A stretch of DNA of 64,000 bases. Source: Liopterus haemorrhoidalis (lineage: Eukaryota > Arthropoda > Insecta > Coleoptera > Dytiscidae). Below the pieces are notes generated by a model, which saw only the letters and a list, made by a program, of their open reading frames with translations, was not told the origin of the DNA and ran no database searches. Where the stretch lies: contig OZ020617.1 in NCBI GenBank assembly GCA_963971575.1, forward strand, positions 41,016,606 to 41,080,605, in the 5' to 3' direction. This document shows positions 31,360-42,179 of this stretch, one piece after another. The stretch's first letter is position 1. Every line of letters begins with the position of its first letter. The position numbers and the translations under genes are program-made.

Positions 31360-32323
31360 TATAAATGTTATGCATCAGCACTTTATCTATAAAAATTCCA
31401 AGTCTGACAACATCAAAAAAATAAACAAAAACAACAAATGTAATACTTAAGAAAAGGAAAAATCTACACATTAATCATTTGAAATTTACATATGATTAAT
31501 ATATTGTTAAAAACAACATTAATTTTAATAATTACTCTTGTATTTTGCATAATTTATATACTTTTTTTTATTAATTTTGAAATAATTGTATTAATTTATT
31601 GTACCATTACTGCATAATTACAATCTAAAAGTTGCAAGTTGTATTTTTATTAAAAAAACTGTGCATCTGTTTTTTAAAGTGGTAGTTCTATATGTACTTT
31701 ATACGCATGCGCGCGGCTTGCCGGCCGGTTTACGGAAGTAATCTCATGACCTATCCATTATACGTCACTTCAACACAACACTAGATGAATTTTAATAACT
31801 ATTTTTTATCTATAAATCCAGGATGTCATTCTGTATTAGTATTTTTGAATTTCATCGATCTTTATCAGAGATTTATCTTGCGAGAAGTCGACGAACGCTC
31901 TGTAACTTGTTTGGTGTCTGAAACGGAAGTTACGAAGGACGTTGGATTACTTTAGTAATGTTATTATAATTTTTAAATTTACTTTTTACGTAATATCAGT
32001 TATATTAAACTTTATTTTAAATTAACCATAGCTTTTAATGTGTCTTTTATGTGTCTTTTAATTTAATTTGAGATTGATTGCCGTTAGTTTTACTACCGTA
32101 TTAATCGCAAGGTTAAAAATATAATAGATTATTAATAACGGGGGATAAATACTTTTTTCTCATGCCTAATTGACGCAAGAATCTGTTATAATTAAGAGAA
32201 TGTTCTAAATATTCAATATAGAACCCGGATTACGTATAAGCTTAAATCTTCCACATGAACATACAATAGCGGATTTATGATTTTGCCGCTTAAAGGGTAC
32301 AAGCTTTTAGCCGTCCTATATAT
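31360..32323. other. Intergenic, with a CpG-bearing patch
   Basis: Mostly AT-rich. At 31705-31735 there is a GC-rich patch (GCATGCGCGCGGCTTGCCGG) in front of ACGGAAGTAATC, with a related ACGGAAGTTACG at about 31923. It could be a promoter or transposon debris; no reading frame follows. Confidence 0.35.
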
Positions 32324-32366
32324 TTACCGACCGTCAACATATATAAGGGAGGTATTGTAATCATAC

Positions 32367-32534
32367 CAGTGGCGGAAAAGCCTTCGCCGGGCCCAAGACA
32401 TTTTTGATTTACGGGCCCCCAACCTAGAGGTTAAGAGCAAAAAAAAATTTTTTTCTCACCTCCCAAATCCGGGCCCTTGAAAATTACAAGCCCAAGACAA
32501 ATGTCTTTTTTGTCTCTGCGAAAGTCCGCCACTG
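32367..32534. mobile_element. hAT MITE nested in foldback arm
   Basis: CAGTGGCGG and CCGCCACTG ends, flanked by AATCATAC and GATCATAC (seven of eight). 168 bp. It interrupts only the left arm of the foldback, so it arrived later. Confidence 0.85.
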
Positions 32535-32624
32535 GATCATACCGATTTTGACATTTCGAGATTTCGATGGATCTCCACGAATTGAGGTCCCTACATAACG
32601 TTTTGACTATATTTAGCATGATGT

Positions 32625-32669
32625 CTGCCTGTCTGTCTGCCTGTCTGTCTGTCTGTCTGTCTGACTGAC

Positions 32670-32710
<41 letters not shown>

Positions 32711-32740
32711 GTCTGTCTGGCTGTCGGTCTGTCTGTCGGT
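32625..32740. repeat. (CTGT)n microsatellite
   Basis: About 28 units with scattered changes, in the left foldback arm. It faces the 33793-33915 run in the right arm. Confidence 0.9.
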
Positions 32741-33789
32741 CCGTGCACGTGCAGAGCAAATTCGGCTAAAAGGATTTTTATGAAACTTCATATTTAAGCT
32801 TTTGACATCATCGGTTTTAAGATTTTTGTGAATATTTTACAACAGGGAAATATTTTGAACAAATTTATTTAACGAAAGTAGCTATAAAAGCAATAGCTAA
32901 CAACTTTTATTTGAGACATTTTTTGATAAAGCAGCATAAATTAAACACGTAGGTACTTTGTGATGGCGGTCGGTCCTGTAGTGGCCACAGCTGATTTTTT
33001 ATTGTACTGTAGGCATACAAAAAATAGTGCAATTCAAATAAAAGAATTTCGAGAACAGAAAATGGATATAACAAATGCAATAATAGGTATGCAGCGTACT
33101 TGACGTACGTTCGCATCAAGTTCTCCAGTCAGTCAGATAATTATTGTAGACACGGTGTTGCAAAAAATTCGATAACTTTTGAAATAATTATCTGAACAAA
33201 AATTAGTTCATTACTCAGAATTTTTTAGATTTTTAGTTTAACTTCCCTGGACAATAATCGATTTTTAGATCAATATTTTTGGCAAGAAACGGTAAAAAAT
33301 GGTAAAAAATCTCTTTTTCTTTCCTTTATCTTTGTCTTAAAGGCTTTCTTTTGGTTCCAATCAATGAATTTAAAAAATCAGCTGTGGCCATCACAGGAGG
33401 GACCGCCATCACAAAGTACTTGTGTAAAATACATTCTAGCAGCAGAGTAGAAATAACTTGGCCTAATATTTTCTAACAGAGATATTATTTATCATGACCA
33501 TGGAAACGTTACATATAAGTATGAAGAAATAGATACCTACTTCCAAAAGTTTTTCAAAAATTTTACGTTTAATCAAAAAATTTTATAGCAACTTTTATTA
33601 AATAATTTTTTTGAAATACTTTTCTGTAAAATATTCACAAAAATCTTTAAATCGACACGAGTAAACCCCCATTTCTAGTTAAGCGATTTTTTCCAAAAAT
33701 TGACCAACTTGTGCCATTGATGTCAAAAGCTTAAATATGAAGTTTCATAAAAATCCTTTTAGCCGAATTTGTTCTGCACGTGTACTCAG

Positions 33790-33820
33790 AGAGACAGACG
33801 GACGGACGGACGGACGGACG

Positions 33821-33878
<58 letters not shown>

Positions 33879-33918
33879 GAGAGAGACATAGAGACAGACA
33901 GACATACAGACCGACAGA
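33790..33918. repeat. (GACG)n(GACA)n microsatellite
   Basis: Seven GACG units followed by many GACA units in the right foldback arm, the inverse of the left-arm CTGT run. Confidence 0.9.
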
Positions 33919-34139
33919 TATCATGCTAAAAATAGTCAAAACGTTATATAGGGACCTCAATTCTTGGAGATCCATCGAAATCTCGAAATATCAAAATCGG
34001 TATCACAATACCTCCCTTATATATGTTGGCGGTCGGTAAAAATACATATATTTTTTCAACGACACGATAAATCGAAAAAAAATCGATATTTTTCAAAAAA
34101 CTAATCAGCTCTAATATTTTGTTTTACTACTGCGGTTCC

Positions 34140-34515
34140 CATCAATGTACAGTATTTTTTTTTTTTTTCAGATTTCTAGATCAACCCCTCTGAAATATAG
34201 AGTGCGGGACTATTGTCCCGCACACGTTTTGGCGAAAAACCCAAAAATTCTTTTACAAAAATTCCAATTTGTTATTACGTATGTGGGATAAATATCGATG
34301 TACGTGGGGTACATAATAACAAATTGGAAGCCCATTAAAAAATCATTTTTTTTTTTTTTTTTCTTTGGATACATATTTGTTTATATTTTTTCCACGATGT
34401 TTTTTTTTTGAACTCTCAATAGTGAGAGTACCAGCATACCAAATTTCAATCTTTTAAGTCCAGCCGTTTGACCACAATTTCTACCATACTGACATACCTA
34501 CAAATCCTAAAACGG
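34140..34515 (+). repeat. Fragment of CAGA/tRNA-like dispersed family
   Basis: GTGCGGGACTATTGTCCCGC, ACATATTTGTTTATATTTTT and TACCAAATTTCAATCTTTTA, ending in GACATACCTACAAATCCTAA, match the 3' half of the 26079-27145 copy. The microsatellite is nearly lost. Confidence 0.6.
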
Positions 34516-34912
34516 AATCCGAATCTCCGAATATTCAAATATGAAAAGGTGTCAACTCTACATATGGAAAATATCATCTTTTCCCTGATTGCAATAATTT
34601 TTGTTATATATTATTTTCCCAAATTGGATTGTGTATCCTAAGTTATATACTCTTTAACAGTTTCCAACGGTTGATAACACTGGTCAACACAATTTTTGCT
34701 GACTTACATCTAAGGCCCCGGGTACGATACGTGCGGTGAGCGGCAAGCGGTAGAGCGTCAGAGCGGCTGAGCGGAAGAGCGGCAAGCGATGCCGGCTACG
34801 ATACAGAACGGTTGCGCGGTAACTTCCATCAGTCGCCGACATGTTGTCAGTATTATTGGCACATATAGAGGAACTATCAACACATTAACTAGTAAAAATT
34901 TCAAAAAATATT

Positions 34913-34932
34913 TAACCTAACCTAACCTAACC
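34913..34932 (-). repeat. Interstitial (TTAGG)n run
   Basis: TAACCTAACCTAACCTAACC is four units of CCTAA, the complement of the TTAGG telomere repeat of most insects. It lies inside a transposon, so it is not a telomere. Confidence 0.75.
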
Positions 34933-34994
34933 ATTTTCGAAAGAACAGTTTTCGGCCATCATTAGAATCGTATTTAGAGTGTACGCACTAGACT

Positions 34995-35375
34995 AATATG
35001 ACGAAAATAGTTTATAATTAGAAAATAAATCTTTTATTTCTATGAATTTTTTCATTTAGATGAATATTTACGGGGGGATATCGTAAAACTAAAATGTACA
35101 TATATTTCTCTTATTATTGACTTAATAGAAAATTCATGTATGCGAAAAATAGTCTAAATTAAGAAAATAAATCTTTTATTTTTATGTATTTTTACATTTA
35201 GATGAATATTTGGGGAGTTATGGGGGGACACCGTAAAACTTAAATGCACATATCTCCCTTATTATTAACTTAACAGAAAAAAATTATGTAATTTATAACA
35301 AGAAATCAAATCTTTATTGTATATACTTTTCGATTTAATGAATATTTGGGGAATTACGGGGGTCTCTGCCATTGT
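34995..35375. repeat. Tandem ~120-bp repeat, three units
   Basis: Units share TTTATTTTTATG.ATTTTT, AGATGAATATTT, GTAAAAC and CTTATTATTGACTTAA. They are homologous to the array at 22330-22740 in Cep89 intron 4. Confidence 0.8.
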
Positions 35376-35924
35376 ATTGGACGAAAAACAAACAACACAA
35401 CTAAACTGGTGCTGAGCGGCGAGTAAAAATTAATGTCTAGGAGCGGCGGTGAGCGAATATCATAAAGCGTCAAGCGGCGCCGCCTTACCGCTCTTGTTTA
35501 TTGTAGCCCAATATCCCATTATTCCATTGCATTCAATCTAAACAAAAACTTAAGCGACGTCGTTCTGCCGCTCTGCCGCTCGCCGCTCACCGCTCACCGC
35601 TCGTATCGTACCCGGGGCCTAAGACTTGTTTCTTACTAATTTGGTGCTGCTGAACTCAAATATCACATCAGTATTTCCGTATCACATCAGATTTTTGCTC
35701 TACAACAAATATATATTTTCGGCCAAATAATGCTCCTATCGTTTAATTTTAGACGACGATACTGTAATTGGTACAAATTTGGCGAACAATAAGGACTAAA
35801 TAATTAGAAAATATTCTTAAAATTTTATTTATAGTGAAAGAAAGAAAATGAGAACAGTTTTAATTACATTTTAATGCATTGGAGTGTTAAAATAAAAATA
35901 CAAAATAATTTAAGGATTAAATGG

Positions 35925-36540
35925 TCATTTGTAAGATCTTCTGGAATGCACCATTCCCGAAAAGTCTCTTTTAATACTCCAACAGTAGTCAGCCATCATG
36001 TGAGTATCCCACCTTCCTTGATAACGTGTCTCCATCTCTTTTAAATCCTGAAGGAAACGTTCACCCTGTTCAACACTAACATCTTCAAGATTGACAGGAA
36101 ATTTGTCAAGATGACAGTTTAAAAAATTAAGTTTCACGCTCATGTTGCACCCCAGATGATGATAATTTTCAATCAAATTTTCAACGACCTCCACATAGTT
36201 TTTGGCTTATTTATTCCCAAGAAAAATTTTTGATGAGCGCCACGAAAGACTACCGTGCATTCTTCTTCATATCATCCATATGTACAGTGAAATGTGGATC
36301 ATTCACTAATTTTCTAATTTGTGGTCCATCAAAAACGCCAGCTTTTAGCTTCTGAAACTTTGAAATGTTTCAAGTATATATTTGAAACAGTCACCATCTT
36401 TGTTCAACGCTTTTACAAACTGCTTCATTAGACCCAATTTAATATGAAGAGGGGGGAAAATGATTTTTGTTCGCTCCACCAAAGGTTCGTGTATTATGTC
36501 TGGGTCTCATTTAAATCTATTCTCACCGGCCAATTTTTCA
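35925..36540 (-). pseudogene. Relic of repetitive RYQGxW protein family
   Basis: On the minus strand the sequence reads, with frame changes, TKIIFPPLHIKLGLMKQFVK, FDGPQIRKLVNDPHF, then an open 89-codon end with NCHLDKFPVNLEDVS, EQGERFLQDLKEMETRYQGR and HMMADYCW. This order is that of a highly repeated arthropod protein of unknown function, which I remember only as multi-copy predicted proteins (pattern LPPLHIKLGL.K.FVKA .. GCRMSLKIH.L..HLD.F..N.G..S.EQGERFHQD....RYQG). At least two frameshifts lie in the N-terminal half, so it is dead. It is probably transposon-borne, but no element ends were found. Confidence 0.7.
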
Positions 36541-36764
36541 AGTTGAAATTAAAGTAGACGTATATCAGAGCGTGAAAAGGTGAAAAAAGTCAAAATACGA
36601 TAGAACAAAAGCTTGACGTGATAGGCAAAAACTGTTAACATTTTTGAAATCAGCACCCCAAAATTAGTTAAAAACAAGTATCAGATCTAAGTCAGCAAAA
36701 AAAAAAAGTTTGTTTACCAGTGTAATCAATTTTGATTTGCGGAGTCTCGGATTTATTATTTCAG

Positions 36765-37205
36765 TTTTCGCCAGGTACCTTTACAAACTACCAGAAGAGT
36801 GGGACTCAGAAGTTCCAATCAACTTGAAAGCAAGAGTCAGTGACGGATCTTCGCGTGAGACAAAAAAGACATTTGTCTTGGGCCCGTAATTTTCAAGGGA
36901 CCGGATTTAGGAGGTGAGGACTATTTTTTTTTGCTCTTTACTTGGATTTGGGAGGTGAGGACCATTTTTTGTTTTGTTTTTGCTCTTCACTTGGATTTGG
37001 GAGGTGAGGACCTTTTTTTTTTTTGCTCTTCAATTGGATTTTTTTTTTTGGTCTTCATTTGGATTTGGGAGGTGACGACCTTTTTTTTTGCTCTTCACTT
37101 TGAACGCCTCTAGGTTGAGGGCCCGTAAATCATAGGTTGGGGGCCCGAAATTTAAAAATGCTTGATCCGCCACTGGCAAGAGTGTATTTCCTACTTATGT
37201 ATCTT
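36765..37205 (+). pseudogene. Coding-like fragment split by a hAT MITE
   Basis: Joining the flanks of the insertion at the 8-bp duplication gives a continuous frame, RYLYKLPEEWDSEVPINLKA then RVYFLLMY. I do not recognise the protein. A TTTCAG precedes the segment, so it could be an exon fragment or a retrotransposon piece. Confidence 0.35.
36838..37175. mobile_element. hAT MITE with perfect GCAAGAGT duplication
   Basis: The ends CAGTGACGGATC and GATCCGCCACTG lie between perfect 8-bp copies GCAAGAGT (36830-36837, 37176-37183). Inside are four GAGGACC + poly-T + GCTCTTCACTTGGATTTGGG minisatellite units between two GGGCCCG-type blocks. 338 bp. Confidence 0.92.
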
Positions 37206-38428
37206 CGGCCCAATTCTGTAAGCAAGTTACTACAAAAAAGTTACAATAAAAGTTGCTAAATACAAGGTCAGTAACTTTTTTAGCAACTTTCACGAAATCC
37301 GTATTCTGTAAGAAAAAAGTTACTACGAAATTAGTAACTAGTTGCTAAAAAAGTTATTATGGATAACAACTAACAGAAAGCAGTTGCTACACTTAGTAAC
37401 TTCAAAATAACTTGTTAAAATCGTGAAAAATCGCAATTTTTCTGTTTAATAATGAATTATTTTAAGCATTTTACAATGAAGGGCAACATAGAGACAATAA
37501 TTATAAAAGGATTTTTATTTTATTTTCTGTATAGCACAAAATTCTTCGAGTTCTTTATTTCAATTTCTATTTTTTTTTTTTTTTTGTTTATTTACTTTTG
37601 TTTTATAATAGTATAACAGTACAATATTTTTTAAATGTATTAACTACGACTGTCAATAGAAGCCGCGCACAGAAGGGGGTGGTCGACGAGTTCAGACCCC
37701 CTCCCCCAAGGATTTGAAAAATCAAATCTTATTTAATAAAAACTAAGCGATTGCAAATAAGAATCACCTTTTTTATTATTAAAAATTAAATTATAATCAA
37801 AATTAAATTAATATATAAACCCAGTCCTCTCCATAAAAACACAACAATACATTTGCATTATATTACAGATATTTTTTCGAAATGGACCCTTCCCAGATCA
37901 ATGTTTTAAGTGCGCGCCTGTTCAATGGCTATCCGAACTTCTTTAACTGTATTTCACGCAATTCATTTAAATTTGGACTATAACTTGCACCACCACATAG
38001 AAAACAGTAACCACATAGCACATCACCACAGCACCACCACTCGTTCCTGTCAATTCCCACCAACACTCGTATCACCGACCATGACCGGGTTATTTGCCAG
38101 GAAATTCAACAGAATTTCCATCTGTTTGCAATTCTTTTTCTGATTTTGTTTATAAAACATTTTTCGTTTAACCTCAGAAACTCACAACATAGCTGTCAAA
38201 CTCAATTAAAAACGAATACCTCGCCTGCGCAGAACGTAATCTGCTTCTAGCTTCACGGTTCTTTGTAGCAACGTTACTAAATATAACTTGTTATAAGAAC
38301 GTTGCTTGTGCTTATGCTTGAAGAATACCAATTGTTTGGCGATTGATAAGAAAGTTACTATAAAAGTTATTTCGTAGCAACGTTACTCAGTAGCAACTAA
38401 CCTAGTAACTTTTTACAGAATCGGGCCG
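37206..38428. mobile_element. TIR element, CGGCCCAATTCTGTAA ends
   Basis: The ends CGGCCCAATTCTGTAAGCAA and, inverted, CGGCCCGATTCTGTAAAAAG continue into AAGTTACTA. CTT flanks both sides. Subterminal repeats of AAAAAGTTACTA / TAGTAACTTTTT and TAGCAACTT are frequent at both ends. 1223 bp, no recognisable transposase. A GC-rich GCCGCGCACAGAAGG..AAGTGCGCGCCTG pair (37660-37918) may mark a nested insertion. Confidence 0.75.
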
Positions 38429-38507
38429 CTTGACCGCAACTTACAGTCTTAATACCGAGAGTTTAACCAATGGTTTAACGACTAAAATGTATCAACCAAC
38501 TAGAGAC

Positions 38508-39505
38508 TAGAGATGGGAATTTCGGCTCAGTTTGCGGAACCGGATCAGTGGAGGTCGTTCAGTTTGTTGAGCCGGTTCATTGATCCGGCTCAGTGATCCG
38601 GTTAAGTAAACATGTCTCCGAAACACAGGACGGTCGTTAGTTCGTAGGTAGAAAGTCGCTTAGAGCCGGTTTTTGCAATATATAAACTGTAAATATGATC
38701 CCGAGACACAGGTCGGTCGTAGGTAGAACGTCGTTTACACCCGGCTCTTGCTTAGAGCCGATTCTTGCAATATATGAACTGTAAACATGATCCCGAGACG
38801 CAGGTCGGTCGGTCATTCGGTCGTAGGTAGAATGTCGCTTAGAACCGACTCTTGCTCAGAGCCGGTTCTTGTAAACATGATCCCGAGACACAGGTCGGTC
38901 GGTCGTTCGGTAGAACGTCGCTTAGAGCTTAGAGGTAGAACGTCGCTTAGAGCCGACTCTTGCTTAGCGCCGGTTCTTTTAAACATGATCCCGAGACACA
39001 GGTCAGTCAGTTGCCGGTCGTCCGGTCGTAGGTAGAACGTCGCTTAGCCCCGACTCTTATCTAACATTTTTGAAACAAGCAATTCACTTTATGTAGCTAC
39101 TGTATTTTAAACCAGATGTGTTAAGTTTATGGCGATGTTTATTGCCCTTATAAATCGGACATCTGGGATTTGGGCAATATTTTTAATATTTTTATATAGT
39201 ATGGTTGTAAGAAAATACAGACTAACCCTATTAGTTTCAAATAAAGTGCCCTACAAATTGATGACAAAATACACTTTATGATAATACATTACAAGCCAAG
39301 TTCTCGCGAAGTTCAACATGACATCGATCCAGATCCGGATCACTCCGGTCACTGTTCACAATCGCCCGACCAATCGTATCCTTGAAACTTGAAACTATAC
39401 AGTGAGCCGTGAGCCGGCTCATTTCAATTTGGTGAACCGTGTCACTTCGGTCAGTGTACTGAGCCGGCTCAGTGAGCCGGTTCGTTCATGAACGACCCAT
39501 CTCTA
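38508..39505. mobile_element. hAT element, TAGAGATGGG ends, copy 1
   Basis: The ends TAGAGATGGG are exact inverses and are flanked by perfect 8-bp copies CTAGAGAC (38500-38507, 39506-39513). Subterminal GAGCCGG/CCGGCTC motifs are dense. 38640-39060 holds tandem ~100-bp units (ATGATCCCGAGACACAGGTC, TAGAACGTCGCTTAGAGCCG). The right half shares a non-repetitive segment (GTTTATTGCCCTTATAAATC) with copy 2. Confidence 0.92.
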
Positions 39506-39513
39506 CTAGAGAC

Positions 39514-40110
39514 CATTCAGCGAGCTATGGAATGTGCCACGCTTAGTATAAACATAAGGGATAAACTCAGGAACGAAGATATACGTGAAAATTAAACAAT
39601 ATCCGTGATACTGGACTCTGGACTCCACATTGCATCATCCTTCGAAAAGAACTAGATTCGTCATGTTGCTAAACAAGACATTAACCGATAGAAAAACATA
39701 ACACACTCATCAAAATGACCTAAGGATATTTGATGAGGTAAGGAATGGAATGTATGTTCATTTTTTTAAAAATATTTGTTAATGGTGTATAGGCAGGAAA
39801 ACCACTTGAGTGAGGGTCGTCCGTGTAGGGGCATATGTGGGGCCGCTCTTTGATAGAGTTGAGCCCAAATGCCGCAAGTGTTGATGAAAATTTTCACACC
39901 TGAGTTATTTGTGTTTGATATTAACGAAGGGTGGTCTTGTGAATGTTTGCACATGGGCGGTTTACGCAAGTATAGCGACCCTGCTACATGCTATTGATCG
40001 AGTTTTTATGGGGTATAATCATTCTTTTCTTCATTTAATTTTTTTACTGAAGATCTTTGGGCTATTTTTACAAGTGTAGTTCACGAGCATCGAAAAATTT
40101 CCAAACGTAG
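39514..40110. other. Intergenic sequence
   Basis: No supported gene. The minus-strand 67-codon frame at 39766-39969 has no known motif. Confidence 0.4.
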
Positions 40111-40114
40111 TGTT

Positions 40115-40186
40115 TGCAGATCTCAAAAAAGGGGGTTGGACGATATAAAAGAAGTAACAGGAAGAATATGGCATCAACTGGTGAAA
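40115..40186 (+). pseudogene. RTE-like LINE C-terminal relic
   Basis: The frame reads RSQKRGLDDIKEVTGRIWHQ, resembling the W.DD+..+.G..W...A.DR tail of RTE-like LINE proteins. It is cut by the hAT MITE at 40187; the continuation beyond 40398 is not clearly related. Confidence 0.45.
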
Positions 40187-40398
40187 CAGCGGCGGTGCTA
40201 GCGGGGGATCGCTCCCCCAACCAGTCCAGCCCCAGCTGGCCCCCTCAGTTTTCAGCCCATCACTTTTATTTTGGAAGTGCGGACCTTTTTTTTTTACCTC
40301 ATCACTTTGAAATTACAAATATTTCCTGACCCCCTAGATTTTACTCAAATCTTTCCTGCCCCCCCTCACCCAGATTTTCAGAGCTAGCGCCGCCACTG
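40187..40398. mobile_element. hAT MITE, GCGGCGGTGCTAGC ends
   Basis: CAGCGGCGGTGCTAGCGGGG faces GAGCTAGCGCCGCCACTG. The interior has one minisatellite unit (CATCACTTTTATTTTGGAAG..GACC). The flanks TGGTGAAA / TGGCTAAG match only partly. Same family as 52688-52918. Confidence 0.7.
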
Positions 40399-40997
40399 TG
40401 GCTAAGAAAACAGCCGCACACCCACAATTTATTATTAGGAAGGATTTCGAAAGCAAAACCACATTTTTTTTTTAAAACAAATTTGAAATTTTCAAGGAAT
40501 ATTAACGGAAATGACCCTTTGGACCATTTCCATCTTTAAAAGATGGTGGATATTCACATTTGGAGATGCAACAGTCAAATAAAAAAAAATAAAAATGTTT
40601 AGTGCTTCTTTAAAATGTTTAGAAACCTAAAAGAAACAAAATGCAAATAAATTTTTTCTTAATATTTTTCTTCGATTCAAAAAAATTGTCCATATAAATA
40701 GACATTTTGATTTATGAAGCCTTCATTTAGATATATTTCTACTTTTTCATAGTGATGAATGGTATCATTTCAATTTGCAATAAATCATATATGTTTTTTT
40801 CACTAATAATTTAAAATAATGTGATTTTCTTCTATTACAATTTTACGGAAATAATTGACATATTTCCAGAATATTCAATCGTAAATATTTGGTGTCTTAC
40901 ATCTCGCGGTGTAAGGGTATGAACACGTAAAAAGATAGTTTTTGGTGCCGTTTAAGTATGAGCCAGGCGTGAAGTAGATTACGCATTAGGTATTAGG
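40399..40997. other. Intergenic AT-rich sequence
   Basis: No gene or element ends recognised. Confidence 0.4.
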
Positions 40998-41592
40998 CCG
41001 GTCTCACACTGGAACCGACTACGAACGACTGCCGACTATGGACGACTTGATCATACTACTTGAGCTCTCACATTGAAGCATACTTGACGGAGTCGTTTGA
41101 TCTTCACAGGTGGTTGTTGTGATGTGGTTGCAGTAAATTTTGATTTAATTTTTTCGTATTTGTAGGTTTTATTCGTATTCGAATAATTTGAAAAGATGAA
41201 TGGGTTGTTTTACCTGGTTGAAAGTAGTAGTTTATGCATGAAGCGAAGAAGAAGATGTTCAAGAAGAACGAAATGGGTTAACAAGATATACCTGAAGAGA
41301 GAAGAGCATAACGATTTAGTAATCGTTTGATAGTTCAGAAAAGTAAAAAAACTGCACAAAGTCGTTCGTCATACGCACAAAAATCCGAGCCTGCTGGCAT
41401 CGAGTCGCAGGTCTGAAATAAACGCACGTAGTCGTAAGACTAATTCGCTTCCAGTATGAGAGCTCTGATTAGATTCCCAAGATCGGGAAAGTTTGTGGGT
41501 AGTCGTGCGACACTACGTACGACAAAGAGTCGCATATACAGCCGGACAGACCTCTCGTGGCCGGGCGTGGCTTATGATGCGCTTAGAGAGGG

Positions 41593-41601
41593 CACTATAA
41601 A
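41593..41601 (+). promoter_or_regulatory. TATA box in transposon
   Basis: CTATAAAAG followed about 18-30 bp later by GTCAGATACAG, a reasonable start region. It looks like a core Pol II promoter carried by the element; no long frame follows. Confidence 0.35.
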
Positions 41602-41841
41602 AGACAGTGTCAGATACAGAGAACAGTTAAAGAAACAAGTTCTCATTCTTACACGTGTACATTATATTTATCAGTTAGGTATGTTTACAAACACAAGTTC
41701 CTCCCATTACAGTCGAACAACAAAACTATAGAAACGTAGCTGCTTGATTTATGTAATTACTGCATTTGACGTTCACTTTTTCGACTTGTTTATTGGCCAA
41801 AGCACCGTCACGCATCTTTTTCCAAACTCCAGCAATTTCAA

Positions 41842-42060
41842 TTAGATTGTAAATAATAAAGGCTTACAAAAATCAAGAACATTGCTAATTATTTCTCGAC
41901 TTTGACTATTAGCACGTCCACCTAGTTTGCTTTTTGTCTCCATGATTTTAATATTTAATATATTTTGAATGTTGCGCTTATGCACTTGACTGTAATAGCC
42001 TGAGTAGGAAATAATGCAATTCGCCAAAGTTATAATCCCCACTACAAATTTAACGCGCAT
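41842..42060 (-). pseudogene. Possible transposase N-terminal fragment
   Basis: The C-terminal half of this 72-codon frame reads KLGGRANSQSREIISNVLDF, which resembles the start of insect IS630-like transposases (KL..RA.SQSREII.NVY.FM). It ends in a stop shortly after. The first ~40 codons are not recognised. Confidence 0.4.
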
Positions 42061-42179
42061 GTTTCACGCCCGGCCACGAGAGATCTGTTGGGCTGTAGTC
42101 GGTTTCAGTGTGAGTCCAGCCTGATAGCCTACAAAATTGTCTCGGAGGTAATTTTTTCCAACCGGGGGGAAATCCACCC

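Larger units (their letters stand above)
32324..34039. mobile_element. 1.7-kb foldback element with mirrored microsatellites
   Basis: The ends TTACCGACCGTCAACATATA and, inverted, TTACCGACCGCCAACATATA start two long inverted arms of roughly 700-900 bp. Both arms contain, in mirrored order, the terminal block, GAGATCCATCGAAATCTCGA-type sequence, a CTGT/CAGA microsatellite, CATAAAAATCCTTTTAGCCG, ATTCACAAAAATCTT and the CAGCTGTGGCC..GGACCGCCATCACAAAGTAC block. The middle (about 33020-33360) is unpaired. No coding sequence seen. Confidence 0.75.
34714..35619. mobile_element. Harbinger-like TIR element, GGCCCCGGGTACGATACG ends
   Basis: The ends GGCCCCGGGTACGATACGTG and, inverted, GGCCCCGGGTACGATACGAG match over about 30 bp. 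TAA flanks both sides (34711-34713, 35620-35622). Subterminal GAGCGGC/GCCGCTC repeats are dense at both ends. The 906-bp interior has no transposase but contains a TTAGG-type run and a tandem repeat. Confidence 0.85.
40998..42121. mobile_element. TIR element, GGCCGGTCTCACACTGGAAC ends
   Basis: The ends GGCCGGTCTCACACTGGAAC and, inverted, GGCTGGACTCACACTGAAAC continue into CGACTAC. A second inverted pair inside (CTCTCGTGGCCGGGCGTGG at 41555-41575 and its inverse at 42065-42083) shows a composite structure. A minus-strand frame at 41842-42060 and a TATA box at 41593 lie within. No target-site duplication was resolved. Confidence 0.65.

Noticed and set aside
32431..34039. Frames rich in Thr-Asp-Arg-Gln or Val-Cys-Leu-Ser repeats
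   Set aside because: Pure translation of the (CTGT)n and (GACA)n microsatellites in the foldback arms.
37910..38143. 77-codon His-rich frame
   Set aside because: Lies inside the CGGCCCAATTCTGTAA element, has no transposase motif, and the histidine run comes from a CAC-rich patch.
38787..39035. 82-codon frame with repeated IPRHRSVG
   Set aside because: Translation of the tandem repeat inside the TAGAGATGGG element.
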